Source of the DNA: CAYWBI01 sp964456445
Lineage (GTDB): Bacteria > Calditrichota > Calditrichia > Calditrichales > J004
Reading direction: 5' to 3'
Assembly: GCA_964456445.1 (NCBI GenBank)
Contig: CAYWBI010000042.1
Span: forward strand, 1 to 23,989
DNA: 23,989 bases
The number at the start of each line of letters is the position of its first letter. The first letter of the stretch is position 1. This document shows, piece by piece, positions 23,834-23,989 of this stretch. The notes below the pieces were generated by a model. That model was not told the origin of the DNA. It did not search any database and saw only the letters and a program-made list of their open reading frames with translations. The position numbers were made by a program, and so were the translations under genes.

Positions 23834-23989
23834 ATTTTAATGGATGTACATTTCAGATCAGATCAAATACCGGTATCCGCTGGTGAAAATAAATTGTTTG
23901 GCCCTACTGGGTTTTGTGTGGGTAAATACTTAGATAGGGTTTGCTCAAAATCTTCTAAGTTATTAAAATAAAAAGAGATAGAGCAAAAA
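23834..23989. other. end of window, no gene seen
   Basis: The last 156 bases hold a perfect 7-bp inverted repeat, ACTTAGA (23928-23934) with TCTAAGT (23954-23960), separated by 19 nt. No T run follows it, so it is not a good terminator. No coding frame is evident. Confidence 0.5.

Overview
The window looks like a chromosomal segment from a Gram-negative bacterium with an outer membrane. Evidence for this is an Omp85/POTRA barrel protein ending in Phe, an HtrA/DegP-type protease and a 23-heme cytochrome c. It carries respiratory and propionate/methylmalonyl-CoA genes. The gene mix would fit an anaerobic or facultative member of the Bacteroidota/Ignavibacteriota/Calditrichota-like lineages, but that is inference; there is no rRNA or other phylogenetic marker besides dnaK. 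By eye the first 3.3 kb are more AT-rich than the right-hand half (sampled lines only, not computed).

Layout. (1) 1-3325, plus strand: the possible tail of an upstream gene overlapping two 26-nt direct repeats, a strong intrinsic terminator, then a two-gene unit of a membrane-anchored 23-heme cytochrome c and a five-helix cytochrome b. This resembles a quinone:multiheme-cytochrome oxidoreductase. (2) 3392-6057: a possible gene remnant, a minus-strand DUF302 protein, then plus-strand NifX-like protein and an MFS transporter in overlap. (3) 6123-10901, minus strand: a tightly coupled four-gene operon (NYN/YacP-like nuclease, sensor histidine kinase, PHP-domain metallohydrolase, Omp85 outer-membrane protein) whose joins overlap or abut. 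(4) 10902-11408: an intergenic region with a nested fold-back palindromic element next to a tRNA-like fragment. (5) 11409-15240: an HtrA/DegP protease, then dnaK with an upstream perfect inverted repeat and a textbook terminator. (6) 15446-23833: biotin carboxylase, biotin carrier protein, methylmalonyl-CoA mutase small and large subunits, MeaB GTPase, a hotdog thioesterase and a D-2-hydroxyacid dehydrogenase.

How the genes work together. Region 6 is a methylmalonyl-CoA module: the carboxylase halves would make methylmalonyl-CoA from propionyl-CoA, or work in the opposite sense with other enzymes; MutA/MutB interconvert it with succinyl-CoA, and MeaB protects or reloads the B12 enzyme. The carboxyltransferase subunit and the epimerase are not here and must be elsewhere if the pathway is complete. 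The cytochrome pair could pass quinol electrons to periplasmic or extracellular acceptors. HtrA and DnaK are envelope and cytoplasmic protein-quality-control genes.

I saw no transposase, integrase, CRISPR array, toxin-antitoxin pair or recognisable defence system. The most unusual items are the 23-heme/cyt b pair with its internal duplication, the uncharacterised NYN-HK-PHP-Omp85 operon, the fold-back element beside a tRNA-like fragment, the hairpin inside mutB, and a possible RBS-masking hairpin before meaB.
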